Part shown: positions 1 through 8,014 of the stretch, piece after piece
Layout of the letters: the number at the start of each line of letters is the position of its first letter
Position numbering within the stretch: the first letter of the stretch is position 1
Assembly (NCBI GenBank): GCA_002386525.1
Contig: DGIS01000013.1
Location: 168,789 to 232,788 of the forward strand
Source of the DNA: Sphingobacterium sp. UBA4616
Lineage (GTDB): Bacteria > Bacteroidota > Bacteroidia > Sphingobacteriales > Sphingobacteriaceae
Direction of reading: 5' to 3'
Length of the DNA: 64,000 nucleotides
Program-made: the position numbers and the translations under genes
The notes under the pieces: model-generated
Databases searched by the model: none
Told to the model about the DNA's origin: nothing
Seen by the model: only the letters and a program-made list of their open reading frames with translations

Positions 1-891
1 GACAGCATTATTAAAGACAGAACCTGTGCGTAACAACTCATCATACCAATCTGTATTATATTTTTGGTTCTCAGCCAAACGATACGATCCATTGGTCGAG
101 GTAAGGTATTCATTGGCAAATATTCTAAACTGATCAGCATTGGCCATTTTTACGCGATTGAGAACGTTCTTAATGCCTGCAAAGCTTTCGTAATTAATAC
201 TTGTAGTTCCAGTCTTTCCTTTCTTTGTTGTTACAATGATGACACCATTTGCAGCGCGAAGACCGTAAATTGAAGCTGATGAAGCATCCTTTAATACATC
301 CATCGACTCAATGTCAGAAGGATTGATATTGTTGATATCGGTTTGCGCAATACCGTCCACAATATAGAGTGGATTTCTACCTCCAAGCGCTGTACCTAGA
401 CCTCTAATAACGACGTTGGGTGACGATCCCGGAGCTTCGTTGGCAATGATATTGATACCGGCAGCTTTGCCCTGTATAGATTGCATGGCTGACATGGCCG
501 GTTGCTTGGTGATATCGGACGATTTCAATGAACTGATCGATCCGGTTAGATCGGCTTTCTTTTGCGTACCGTAACCGATAACCACAACCTCTTCCAATGC
601 TTGATTCTCATTTTCTAAAAATACATTCAGCTGTGTTTGGTTGCCGATGTATACAGTTTGTTTGCGATAACCGAGAAAATTAAAGACTAGAGAATCGGTA
701 GGAGCGGCGTTAATCTGAAATTTTCCCGTTGCGTCGGTTTTCGTAGATACAGCTTTCCCTTTAATACTAATGGTTACGCCAGGCATGGATATCATGCTTG
801 AGCCATCTTTGACCACTCCTTGTATAGAAGTTTGTCCATAGGCAACAGAGACGACCATGGAAGTCAAAAATAATGCGGATAGATTCCTCAT
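1..891 (-). CDS. SusC/RagA-like TonB-dependent outer-membrane receptor, N-terminal part (runs off the left edge)
   Basis: Reading from an ATG at 889-891 on the minus strand, 297 codons stay open to the first base of the window, so the C-terminal two-thirds or more is missing. The visible part has a signal peptide ending near a VAYGQ site, a carboxypeptidase-like plug extension (GVVKDG start, GKFQI, a FLGY motif), the TonB-box-like stretch EEVVVIGYGTQKK and the plug domain with the family signature IRGLG followed by DILKDASSASIYG-type residues (here VLKDASSASIYGLRAANGV). These are diagnostic of SusC family porins that import glycans with a SusD lipoprotein. Its SusD partner is presumably beyond the left edge. 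A good promoter lies 50 bp upstream (943-974). The neighbouring propeller regulator (1158-4043) may control it; this is inference from adjacency. Confidence 0.93.
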   Translation of the reverse strand, partial: MRNLSALFLTSMVVSVAYGQTSIQGVVKDGSSMISMPGVTISIKGKAVSTKTDATGKFQINAAPTDSLVFNFLGYRKQTVYIGNQTQLNVFLENENQALEEVVVIGYGTQKKADLTGSISSLKSSDITKQPAMSAMQSIQGKAAGINIIANEAPGSSPNVVIRGLGTALGGRNPLYIVDGIAQTDINNINPSDIESMDVLKDASSASIYGLRAANGVIIVTTKKGKTGTTSINYESFAGIKNVLNRVKMANADQFRIFANEYLTSTNGSYRLAENQKYNTDWYDELLRTGSVFNNAV

Positions 892-942
892 ATCGTAAAT
901 TTTTGGTGTTTGTTTAAAATACAGTTGGTTATTTCCCTGAGG

Positions 943-974
943 CAAATATGTTGATGTAGTACAACATTCCCAAA
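943..974 (-). promoter_or_regulatory. Bacteroidetes-type promoter for the left-edge susC gene
   Basis: On the minus strand TTTG (971-974), a 20 nt spacer and CATATTTG (943-950) resemble the Bacteroidetes -33/-7 consensus (TTTG, N19-21, TAnnTTTG) with one mismatch in the -7 box. The predicted transcript would carry a leader of about 50 nt before the ATG at 891. Confidence 0.5.
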
Positions 975-1087
975 ATTTAACATTTGCACATCACTACTAC
1001 ACGAAAATTTCCCCTGCTCAATCGTGTTTTATGTGTATGTTATTATTTTGATAATCAATTTTTTAAATTGTTTTTTTTGATGAAATA

Positions 1088-1126
1088 ACACACTCTTTAG
1101 TGTGTTTTATACACTAAAGAGTGTGT
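1088..1126 (-). terminator. Perfect 16-bp inverted repeat, probable terminator of the propeller regulator gene
   Basis: Arms 1088-1103 (ACACACTCTTTAGTGT) and 1111-1126 are perfect reverse complements separated by 7 nt. It sits between the stop of the upstream minus-strand gene (1158) and the promoter of the susC gene. The run following it on the minus strand is T-rich (TATTTCATC) but not a clean U-tract, so an operator or mRNA-stabilising role is also possible. Confidence 0.5.
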
Positions 1127-1157
1127 GTGGTAATGATGTAGTGTTTGCAAGGGGAAT

Positions 1158-4043
1158 TTAACGTTCTAACAGAAATTCAGATAGGTTCTTGTCTGTTGGA
1201 AGTCCTAGTTTTTTGCGTAATCTATAGCGTCTGATCTCGACGCCGCGCGTACTAATGTTGAGCAACGAAGCGATTTCCTTACTCGACATATTGAGCCGTA
1301 AATAGGCGCATAGCTTAAGGTCATTGGGGACTAGATCAGGAAACTCCTGCTTCAATTTTTTGAAGAAGTTTTCATGCGATTCATTAAAACTTCTTTCAAA
1401 TATATGCCAGTCACGGTCGTCATTATGGGCATCGTCTATGAGCTTATTGATTTTTTTCAGCTCATCCGAACTCAGTTTGTTCCCATCCGCATCTTTAAGC
1501 TGTTTAAGTTCGTCGTGCAAGTTGTTCAACATCTCATTTTTGTAGACGATATTGAGTGCTGCATTCGCCAATTCTTTGTTTTTTAATTGAAGCTGGTCTT
1601 CCAATTGTTGGTTTTTCAGTTTGATCCAGTCTTTTTCCTTTTTTTCAGCTTCGCGTTCCAAAGCAATCTTTTTTTCTTCGAGCCATTTTCGCCGTATTTG
1701 AAACTGACGCCTACGCTCACGTTGAACATTAAAGATATAAGCAAAATATAGAAGTATTAAAACAGCAAGTGTGTACAAAGCCTTTGCCCACCAGGATAGA
1801 TACCAGGGATGCTGAATTGTGAAGGAGTATGATTGGATTTCAGAAACCATCCCCATATTATTTTTTGCCCTTATTTTAATTTGGAATTTTCCATAGGGCA
1901 GATTTGTGAAATCCTGGTAGGCAGTCTCACTCCATTCGGACCAATTGTCTGAGTATCCCTCCAGATAATATTGATATTGAAGCGGTGAAGATGAGTAATA
2001 GGGGCTCGAAAAGCTAATTCTAAGGTTATTGTCTGAAGACGATAATTTAAATGTTGAATCTGGAAAGATAGCTTGTCCGGTGGTCAAGTTGATGAGCTGT
2101 GCTATTTGCGGAAGTGGCAACCTATGTTTTTGTGATTTGTCTGTAAGTCGATAGATCGCAAACCCATCATCTAGCCCGATGAGGTAGTATTGATTTTCAA
2201 TAGGAAGGATGTTTTCATAGTTATTCATCATACGGTCCTGTAGTGGACTTAATAGGTTGGAGTCAATGCGTAATTTACCCTTGCTATCAAAATCTACTTT
2301 GGCAATTTTAGTCTTCTGAATAAACCAATAACTGTTTGTGTTGATCGGTATGATCTTATTCGAGTTTTTATAGGTACCTAGTGCGGCGTTCAATTCATTC
2401 GCATAACTGAATCTCTTTACAATATTGTCGAATTGAAGGAATCCGCTGTCAGTGGCGAATACAAGATTATTTTCTAACGTATACACCCCTTTAAATTGTC
2501 TCTTCGAGGCAATACTGTCCTGTTTGGAGGAGAATAATATATTTGCCTGTTGAAAACTCGGGTCAAATCCGATAAGTTGTAGTTGTCCCCAGTCTCCAAT
2601 CCAAAAGGAATGAGTATCCTTTTGGGCTAAAAATCGAACGGGCTCCTTAATACCCTCAAATTGCTGCACAAATTGTAATTGCATACCATCGAAGGTAAAT
2701 TTTGAAAGACCGGTATAATTTCCTTGCAGGATATTTCTCGTGCCAAATATAGGTTTGAAAATCCACCCGCCGGTGATCTGTGAAATCTTTTCTAGACGGC
2801 CGTTAAGTAGCTTAAATGTTCCATCGTTGTGGCCACAGATGAGTTCATCACCGAATAGTGCTAACGTCCAAACCTGGCCATTTGAATTTGGGACCTGAGT
2901 GAAGTTTAATGCATTGTAATTGTTCAATCCCTTCCATTCACTGGAAAATAATCCTTTATTGGTACCCAGGTAGATTTTTCCCTGATAGATAATAGATGTA
3001 TAGACCGTGCCAATTTTTCCAATAAAATCTGTATAAAATGAAATAGGGGAGTTGATTTCAATACGATCGATACCATTATCCAGTCCTACCCAGATATTCT
3101 TTTGGTTGTCTTTGACGATACTGAGCACCGTATTGTTTTGCAGCCCATTGTTTTTATTGATGTGTTGAATGACTCGGCCATCCTTGTTGATAATGATAAC
3201 GCCGTTCTGGATGGTGCCAAAGGCGTATTGTCCATCATAGAGGTATATGCCATTATTTACCTGTGATTGGCTCAATAGCTGATTTGCAGGAACCGACCAA
3301 GGTTCGATAGTTCCGTCGGCTTTCATCAGATAAAGGCCGTTTCGTGCGGTGGCGATGAGCGAAGTATTTGTGTCGAAAGGCAATAGGGCAAGGACGTTTT
3401 TATCTTTTAAGACGTCTTTGCCTTTGATTGGAATCAATTTACCCTGTCTAAATTCATGCAGACCACTTGGTAGTTGTTCGAAAAACAACTTTTCATTAAG
3501 CTGATGTGGGAATAAAAAAGGCTCTCCTTTTGCCGTTAACTGCCTTATCGTATTGTTTTCCCAAATATAGGATTTGGAAAAGGTATGGAAAAATACGCGC
3601 TGGTCTTCCACAATGATTTTCCAGATTTCTTCGTTTGGAAAATAGGTCTTGTCGCGTACCAGCCTCGAAAGACTATGATAAGTCAAGTTTCCAAAAGGCT
3701 TAGCAGTCCAATAACCAAATTCTCCTCTGCCACCGGTATAAATTTTACCATCTTTACCTATCGAAACACTTCGGACGGTGGAATGGTTTGGTAGCGGAAA
3801 GATACGCCAGTACTGTCCGTCAAATTGTAATAGACCTTCAGTATTTGCACTATAGATACGGCCATCTTTGTCTACTGCCAACGACCAGTTTTGATTTCCA
3901 GCCTTGTATTGGTCTTTTTTGAATTGTTTAACAAAAGGTGTACCTGTAGGTATGATGGTCTGGCAATAGCTGCAGTTTGGAAAAATAAATAAAATGGTGC
4001 AAAACCAAAAGATATAGACGTTCCTATATTTTTTTATTGTCAT
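1158..4043 (-). CDS. Two-component-regulator-propeller/Y_Y_Y sensor with cytoplasmic LuxR-type HTH
   Basis: About 961 residues. The order is an N-terminal signal/anchor, a long region of propeller repeats (motifs such as GKDGKIYTGG, KDNQKNIWVGLDNGIDRI), a Y_Y_Y immunoglobulin-like domain (YYLEGYSDNWSEW), one transmembrane helix (WWAKALYTLAVLILLYFAYI), a long charged coiled coil, and a C-terminal helix-turn-helix (LKLCAYLRLNMSSKEIASLLNI region). It has no histidine kinase, phosphotransfer or receiver domain, so sensing and DNA binding appear to be in one protein, as in other Bacteroidota propeller/HTH regulators of glycan genes. I chose the ATG at 4043 because GAGG lies about 6 nt upstream; an in-frame GTG at 4055 would add four residues. 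It is followed by a susC gene on the same strand, its most likely target. Confidence 0.85.
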   Translation of the reverse strand: MTIKKYRNVYIFWFCTILFIFPNCSYCQTIIPTGTPFVKQFKKDQYKAGNQNWSLAVDKDGRIYSANTEGLLQFDGQYWRIFPLPNHSTVRSVSIGKDGKIYTGGRGEFGYWTAKPFGNLTYHSLSRLVRDKTYFPNEEIWKIIVEDQRVFFHTFSKSYIWENNTIRQLTAKGEPFLFPHQLNEKLFFEQLPSGLHEFRQGKLIPIKGKDVLKDKNVLALLPFDTNTSLIATARNGLYLMKADGTIEPWSVPANQLLSQSQVNNGIYLYDGQYAFGTIQNGVIIINKDGRVIQHINKNNGLQNNTVLSIVKDNQKNIWVGLDNGIDRIEINSPISFYTDFIGKIGTVYTSIIYQGKIYLGTNKGLFSSEWKGLNNYNALNFTQVPNSNGQVWTLALFGDELICGHNDGTFKLLNGRLEKISQITGGWIFKPIFGTRNILQGNYTGLSKFTFDGMQLQFVQQFEGIKEPVRFLAQKDTHSFWIGDWGQLQLIGFDPSFQQANILFSSKQDSIASKRQFKGVYTLENNLVFATDSGFLQFDNIVKRFSYANELNAALGTYKNSNKIIPINTNSYWFIQKTKIAKVDFDSKGKLRIDSNLLSPLQDRMMNNYENILPIENQYYLIGLDDGFAIYRLTDKSQKHRLPLPQIAQLINLTTGQAIFPDSTFKLSSSDNNLRISFSSPYYSSSPLQYQYYLEGYSDNWSEWSETAYQDFTNLPYGKFQIKIRAKNNMGMVSEIQSYSFTIQHPWYLSWWAKALYTLAVLILLYFAYIFNVQRERRRQFQIRRKWLEEKKIALEREAEKKEKDWIKLKNQQLEDQLQLKNKELANAALNIVYKNEMLNNLHDELKQLKDADGNKLSSDELKKINKLIDDAHNDDRDWHIFERSFNESHENFFKKLKQEFPDLVPNDLKLCAYLRLNMSSKEIASLLNISTRGVEIRRYRLRKKLGLPTDKNLSEFLLER

Positions 4044-4278
4044 CGACTCCCTCACTTAAAATTGATTTGGGGTACAATATATCGATTTTATTGGAGAATT
4101 GGTAATCTCCGAGCTCATATAGCACTTGAAAATCTCCTTAAGACATCCCTCTTGTGCTGGGGAAAAAAATCATTTGGTTGATCCTACGTATTTCTTTTGA
4201 TATTTCGATTTTTAATAGCTGGGGTGCGGCACAAAAGACCAGAATAAGTGCTACCGGGGATATTAAAAAATTAGGAGA

Positions 4279-4357
4279 AAAAAAAGGTTTTCAAACGGGG
4301 AGAATGAAAACCTTCAATAACCAATTATAAACCTAAATTATGATGATACAAATATAG
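4279..4357 (-). ncRNA. Candidate small RNA with own promoter and intrinsic terminator (copy A)
   Basis: Read on the minus strand, this block starts with a -7 box TATATTTG (4349-4356) and ends with a terminator-like hairpin: AAGGTTTTC, a loop containing CTCCCCG, GAAAACCTT, then seven to eight T. The predicted RNA is only about 65 nt. The block is 77/79 identical to 44613-44691, differing only at 4315 and 4353, although the flanks are unrelated. It lies between two minus-strand genes, about 235 bp before the propeller regulator. No known family could be assigned. A leader/attenuator for the downstream gene is the alternative, but the two copies precede unrelated genes, which favours an independent sRNA. 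Confidence 0.6.
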
Positions 4358-4462
4358 TTGTTTTTGATACTAAGTTAAAAACAATTCATCTTGTATGTGT
4401 ATTTTTGTGGTCAAACGACTACAGGGGGTCTGTGTTTTCTGTGTGTAAGACTCATTCAACAA

Positions 4463-5656
4463 CTAGCTGCTCTTGACGAGCTTATTTATCACATATAAGG
4501 TGATCAAACCCAATATGGAAAATACGCCATATCCTAATCCAATCTGAAACTGAGTAGCAGGGTTTACTAGACTCACGGTGAGATAGCTGAGTGAAGATGT
4601 GAGCAGGTAGGTTATTCCGCCTACTAGTCCTCCGGCAATACCAGCCGACAATGGAAATCTTCCCAAACAGTAGCTGAAATAATTGTTAAAAACGAATCCG
4701 GCAGTACAATGTACTGCAAATGCAAAGAACGTAAGCGTATATAAATTCGCTTTATAAAGTGAAACGATCAGCATGCCTATGATGAGCAATATTTGAATAA
4801 AGTTGGCAATTCTCAGTTTGGGTATCAATGCCTTTTTGATCAATGCTTTTCCAATAAATCCACCACACATCCAGGCTAAACCCATAATAAGGGAGGTGTA
4901 GCCAGTGGTAATCGCGCTATATCCCAGTTGATGCTCAATAAAGAAGGGGCCACTGAGATTGTAGAACATGACCAGGCCATAGGATATGCCGCACATGAAT
5001 ATGCCGAAGGTAAAATCGATGCTTTTTAGCATCATTTTAAACTCGCTAATCAAATAATCGATGTGAAGGGGCTTTTTCTGTCTGATTGTTTCGCTGGAAA
5101 AGATCAGTTCAAGTACAAAGAGCACAGCACTATATGCAGCCAGAACAATAAAGTTGGAACGCCAGCCAAATTGTGTTTGGAGGTAACCACCGATAAAGGG
5201 AGCCACAATCGGTCCGATCGACCAGACGATGGTCATGATACTCAGGTAGTGCTTACGCTGTTCACCGTCGTAGACATCTACAAAATAGGCTCTTTTGGAG
5301 ATGACAACAAATGCCGATAAAATTCCCTGTAAAATCCGCATTAGGTAGATAACCCAGATATCCTGCGTGTGTGCCGTTACCCAAAAACTGATAATAAAAA
5401 GAAAAAGTGAAATGAGGTTAATGCGATACCTTCCCCAGGCATCCACCAATGCTCCTGTGAAGAACTGAGCGATACCATAACTAATTAGAAAAAGCGAAAG
5501 CGTCAATTGAATTTTGCTTTCATTTAAGCCAAGTTCCTGCGCCATTTGTGGCATTGAAGGAAGATAAATATCTGTGGCAAGCCCGGTAATCGGAACAAGT
5601 GCAAATGCAAGTATTGTCGGTATAAATGACTGTTGTGGGGTAGTGCTTTTTTCCAT
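4463..5656 (-). CDS. Bcr/CflA-family MFS multidrug exporter
   Basis: 397 residues with about 12 hydrophobic segments, the usual length of the DHA1 (12-TM) drug:H+ antiporters. The TM1 motif GLATDIYLPSMPQM is the Bcr/CflA hallmark (T-D-x-Y-L-P-x-P). The loop 2-3 motif appears as GALVDAWGRYRINL and a proline/glycine-rich motif C region follows (VWSIGPIVAPFIGGYL). It should export small hydrophobic compounds across the inner membrane using the proton gradient; the substrate is unknown. It is transcribed alone: upstream is a structured leader (5656-5764), downstream the sRNA-like element. Nothing ties it to the sugar locus next door. Confidence 0.88.
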   Translation of the reverse strand: MEKSTTPQQSFIPTILAFALVPITGLATDIYLPSMPQMAQELGLNESKIQLTLSLFLISYGIAQFFTGALVDAWGRYRINLISLFLFIISFWVTAHTQDIWVIYLMRILQGILSAFVVISKRAYFVDVYDGEQRKHYLSIMTIVWSIGPIVAPFIGGYLQTQFGWRSNFIVLAAYSAVLFVLELIFSSETIRQKKPLHIDYLISEFKMMLKSIDFTFGIFMCGISYGLVMFYNLSGPFFIEHQLGYSAITTGYTSLIMGLAWMCGGFIGKALIKKALIPKLRIANFIQILLIIGMLIVSLYKANLYTLTFFAFAVHCTAGFVFNNYFSYCLGRFPLSAGIAGGLVGGITYLLTSSLSYLTVSLVNPATQFQIGLGYGVFSILGLITLYVINKLVKSS

Positions 5657-5679
5657 CCTTTATAAAATTTTTATTTGTT

Positions 5680-5777
5680 TTCCGTCGCTACGGACGTTCA
5701 CGCTGCCTTAAATAGCTGGCATGTCACGGAAGGGTGGAGATTAATGCTATTTTCAAAAATTTCATGACGCAAAGTTA
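5680..5777 (-). promoter_or_regulatory. Promoter and potentially switching structured 5' leader of the MFS gene
   Basis: A -7 box TAACTTTG (5770-5777, minus) would give a leader of about 105 nt. The leader is more GC-rich than the surrounding intergenic DNA and has two mutually exclusive pairings. One is a tight local hairpin 5681-5685 with 5690-5694. The other pairs TTCCGT of 5726-5731 with ACGGAA of 5680-5685, enclosing a TGCC/GGCA stem. No known riboswitch class was recognised. Confidence 0.3.
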
Positions 5778-5860
5778 TAAAAAGCAAATCTTTCGTTCTG
5801 TCCACTATTTTCCTTGCTTGGTCATTGATTCGTCAAATAAGAATAGGGGGTAAAAGAAAA

Positions 5861-5903
5861 GTCCCATTGCTCTGGCAGTCGTGACGGGCCAGGGACAATG
5901 AGA
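5861..5903 (-). terminator. Imperfect stem-loop terminator after the DHDPS-family gene
   Basis: On the minus strand GTCTCATTG...TGGC pairs imperfectly with GCCAGAGCAATGGGAC and is followed by TTTTCTTTT. It lies 22 bp past the stop codon at 5925 and closes the 10776-5925 operon. Confidence 0.6.
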
Positions 5904-5924
5904 CCTTTTGAAGAGATTGACCTA

Positions 5925-6986
5925 TTAGAATCTCGATTTCAGAAATTCTTTGACAAATTCATCATCGTTTAAGTCTGGGTAATCGCTATATACGCGATCA
6001 ATTTCTTCCTGCTGTCCGATGGATAGATTTTCTTCCGGATTTAGGCACCAGATACCTTTCATCAGCCCTTGTCTGCAGAGTACCGCATGTAATCCCGGTA
6101 TACATCCATGGAAAGCATGCGCTGGATCGAAGAAGGCAGCATTGCTATCTGTTACAGCAATGCCTTTGCTCAGTAGCTGACTTGCTGTGCAGTTATTGGG
6201 CTGTTGCTTATATGCTTTTATTTCTTGTAGGAGTTCCACGGCTTTTGCTGTCCAAACGGCCCAGTGGCCTAATAGCCCTCCTTTAAATCCTATGGAAATG
6301 TTTTCTCCAGCTACGGGAAAGGTATAGGTTGTCATAAGGTCGTTCACGATATTATCATCATTGCCGGTATACATGGCGATCTGCTCTCTTCGGCTTGAGT
6401 TGGCTACAGCCCGCATGACGTCCAAGGTCTGGTAACGGTTGAATGAGGCACACTTGATTGCGACGACGTTTTCGATTTCGGCAAACTGCCGCCAAAAGGA
6501 ATAAGAGAAAATGCGGCCCCCAACAGCAGGTTGAAGGTAAAAGCCAAAGACAGGAATAACAGCTGCAACTGCTCTGACACGATCTAATATCGCCTGTTCT
6601 GTCCAGGTCTGTAAACCGCCCATACTCAAAAGTCCAATATCATAACGGTATTTGACGGCAATGGTGGCTTCCTGAATGGCTTGTTCTGTGGTACCACAGA
6701 TGCCTGCGATTTTGATAAATGGCCTATTCAGTTGTGCTTTTTCGACTTCTTCGCTAGCCCATTTTAATACCGTTTCAAAGAGATTGACCTCAGGATCGCG
6801 GATTTCAAACTGGGTCGAATGGACAGCGACAGCGATTCCGCCGGCTCCGCTGGCGATGTAATATTGGGTCAGGAGACGTTGATGTACCTCATCGATAGTG
6901 CGATCCTCATTTAGGGCTAGGGGATGTGCAGGAATGACTGTTCCTTCCCAAAGTAGCTGTTGTAATGTGTGGTCTAAAGTATTCAT
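5925..6986 (-). CDS. Dihydrodipicolinate synthase/N-acetylneuraminate lyase-family aldolase
   Basis: About 353 residues from an ATG at 6986 that overlaps the TAA of the upstream gene by one base; a longer in-frame start at 7031 would lie inside that gene and is unlikely. The family is a TIM-barrel class I aldolase. The Schiff-base lysine is in VVAIKCASFNR, the expected tyrosine in FGFYLQPAVGG, and an early GGIAVAVHST stretch stands where DHDPS has its glycine-rich loop. It is about 50 residues longer than classic DapA. In a sugar-acid locus the likely role is cleavage or dehydration of a 2-keto-3-deoxy acid rather than lysine synthesis, an inference from context. It is the last gene of a four-gene operon with the dehydrogenase, Nramp-like transporter and epimerase. 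Confidence 0.8.
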   Translation of the reverse strand: MNTLDHTLQQLLWEGTVIPAHPLALNEDRTIDEVHQRLLTQYYIASGAGGIAVAVHSTQFEIRDPEVNLFETVLKWASEEVEKAQLNRPFIKIAGICGTTEQAIQEATIAVKYRYDIGLLSMGGLQTWTEQAILDRVRAVAAVIPVFGFYLQPAVGGRIFSYSFWRQFAEIENVVAIKCASFNRYQTLDVMRAVANSSRREQIAMYTGNDDNIVNDLMTTYTFPVAGENISIGFKGGLLGHWAVWTAKAVELLQEIKAYKQQPNNCTASQLLSKGIAVTDSNAAFFDPAHAFHGCIPGLHAVLCRQGLMKGIWCLNPEENLSIGQQEEIDRVYSDYPDLNDDEFVKEFLKSRF

Positions 6987-8008
6987 TAGAATTTTCCTTT
7001 TCGTTCTTGAAAATGCGTGTCCTTGTTCCAAAGTTCACCGCCATGGCTTAGCCATTGAGCAGTAATGTCTATTGCTTCCCGAATCGTTGTCTTAGGATAG
7101 CCAAATAGACGGTGACATTCTGAAGCGTTGTTTAGTAATGCTGTGATAGCAGGCGCATTAATAAATATCGGCCTTGTATTAAAATGTTCTGCAAAACGCT
7201 CGGCTATCCATCGGATAGAGAGGATTTCTGGCCCTGTGACATTCAATATTTTGGCTGGCGACTGGCAGTGCAGCAACGATCGCAAAGCAATTTCATTGGC
7301 ATCTCCCTGCCAGATAACATTGACATTTTCTGTCGTCAAATCTATGGGAAGCTGGCCTTTGACTGATTTAGCGATTTCTACCAATACACCATAGCGAAAA
7401 TCTACCGCATAATTTAATCGATAAATTAGGGTAGGTGTACTATTTGTCTTTGAAAAGTACTCAAATATGCGCTCGCGGCCTAAGCAGGATTGTGCATACT
7501 CGCCAATCGGCTGGGGGGATGTTTCCTCGGAAACACCCGCATTGCTGATCGGTACAAATGGCAGTACGTTTCCCGAAGAAAAGGCGACGATGTTGGATCC
7601 TTTAAAATGAGAAGCCACCATCCCGGGAAGGTAGGTATTCATTGCCCAGGTAAAATCTTCATTTCCGGTGGTGCCGAATTTATGTCCAGCAAGGTAGATG
7701 ACATTTGGAACTTGTGGTATTTTTTTGAGTTCCTCTTCATTAAGTAGGTCGCAGGCAATGGTCTCTATGCCTAGATCCTCCAGCTCCTGTTGAAGTGGTT
7801 TGGTGGAAAAACGCGAAACCCCGATGACCTTCTTGTCAATCCCGGCTGCCTGGATAGCCCGTATAGCCAATTTGGCCATGCTCGGACCCATTTTTCCGCC
7901 AATTCCTAAAAAAAGAATGTCACCTTTTATCTTTTTGATGTCTTCAATGAGGTCTACTGATGGCGCAAGTATTTGCTGCTCCAATTCTGCTAAACTGTTA
8001 TGATCCAT
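6986..8008 (-). CDS. NAD(P)-dependent epimerase/dehydratase-like protein (atypical SDR)
   Basis: 340 residues. An N-terminal Rossmann motif (LFLGIGGKMGPSMAKLAI, residues about 31-48) and a fold typical of extended SDRs such as UDP-glucose epimerases are visible. The strand-4 serine region is VAFSSGNVLPF. The catalytic YxxxK is changed: the expected place reads GEYAQSCLGRER, so the lysine is a cysteine. Either the chemistry differs or an arginine nearby substitutes. The substrate is unknown; the context suggests a sugar acid or lactone intermediate. It starts 6 bp after the Nramp-like gene and overlaps the aldolase start by one base, so the two are translationally coupled. Confidence 0.75.
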   Translation of the reverse strand: MDHNSLAELEQQILAPSVDLIEDIKKIKGDILFLGIGGKMGPSMAKLAIRAIQAAGIDKKVIGVSRFSTKPLQQELEDLGIETIACDLLNEEELKKIPQVPNVIYLAGHKFGTTGNEDFTWAMNTYLPGMVASHFKGSNIVAFSSGNVLPFVPISNAGVSEETSPQPIGEYAQSCLGRERIFEYFSKTNSTPTLIYRLNYAVDFRYGVLVEIAKSVKGQLPIDLTTENVNVIWQGDANEIALRSLLHCQSPAKILNVTGPEILSIRWIAERFAEHFNTRPIFINAPAITALLNNASECHRLFGYPKTTIREAIDITAQWLSHGGELWNKDTHFQERKGKF

Positions 8009-8014
8009 GGCTGA

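Noticed and set aside
4279..4357. Interpretation of the duplicated block as an insertion-sequence remnant or MITE
   Set aside because: No terminal inverted repeats or target-site duplication at the block ends; the edges coincide with a promoter box and a terminator instead.
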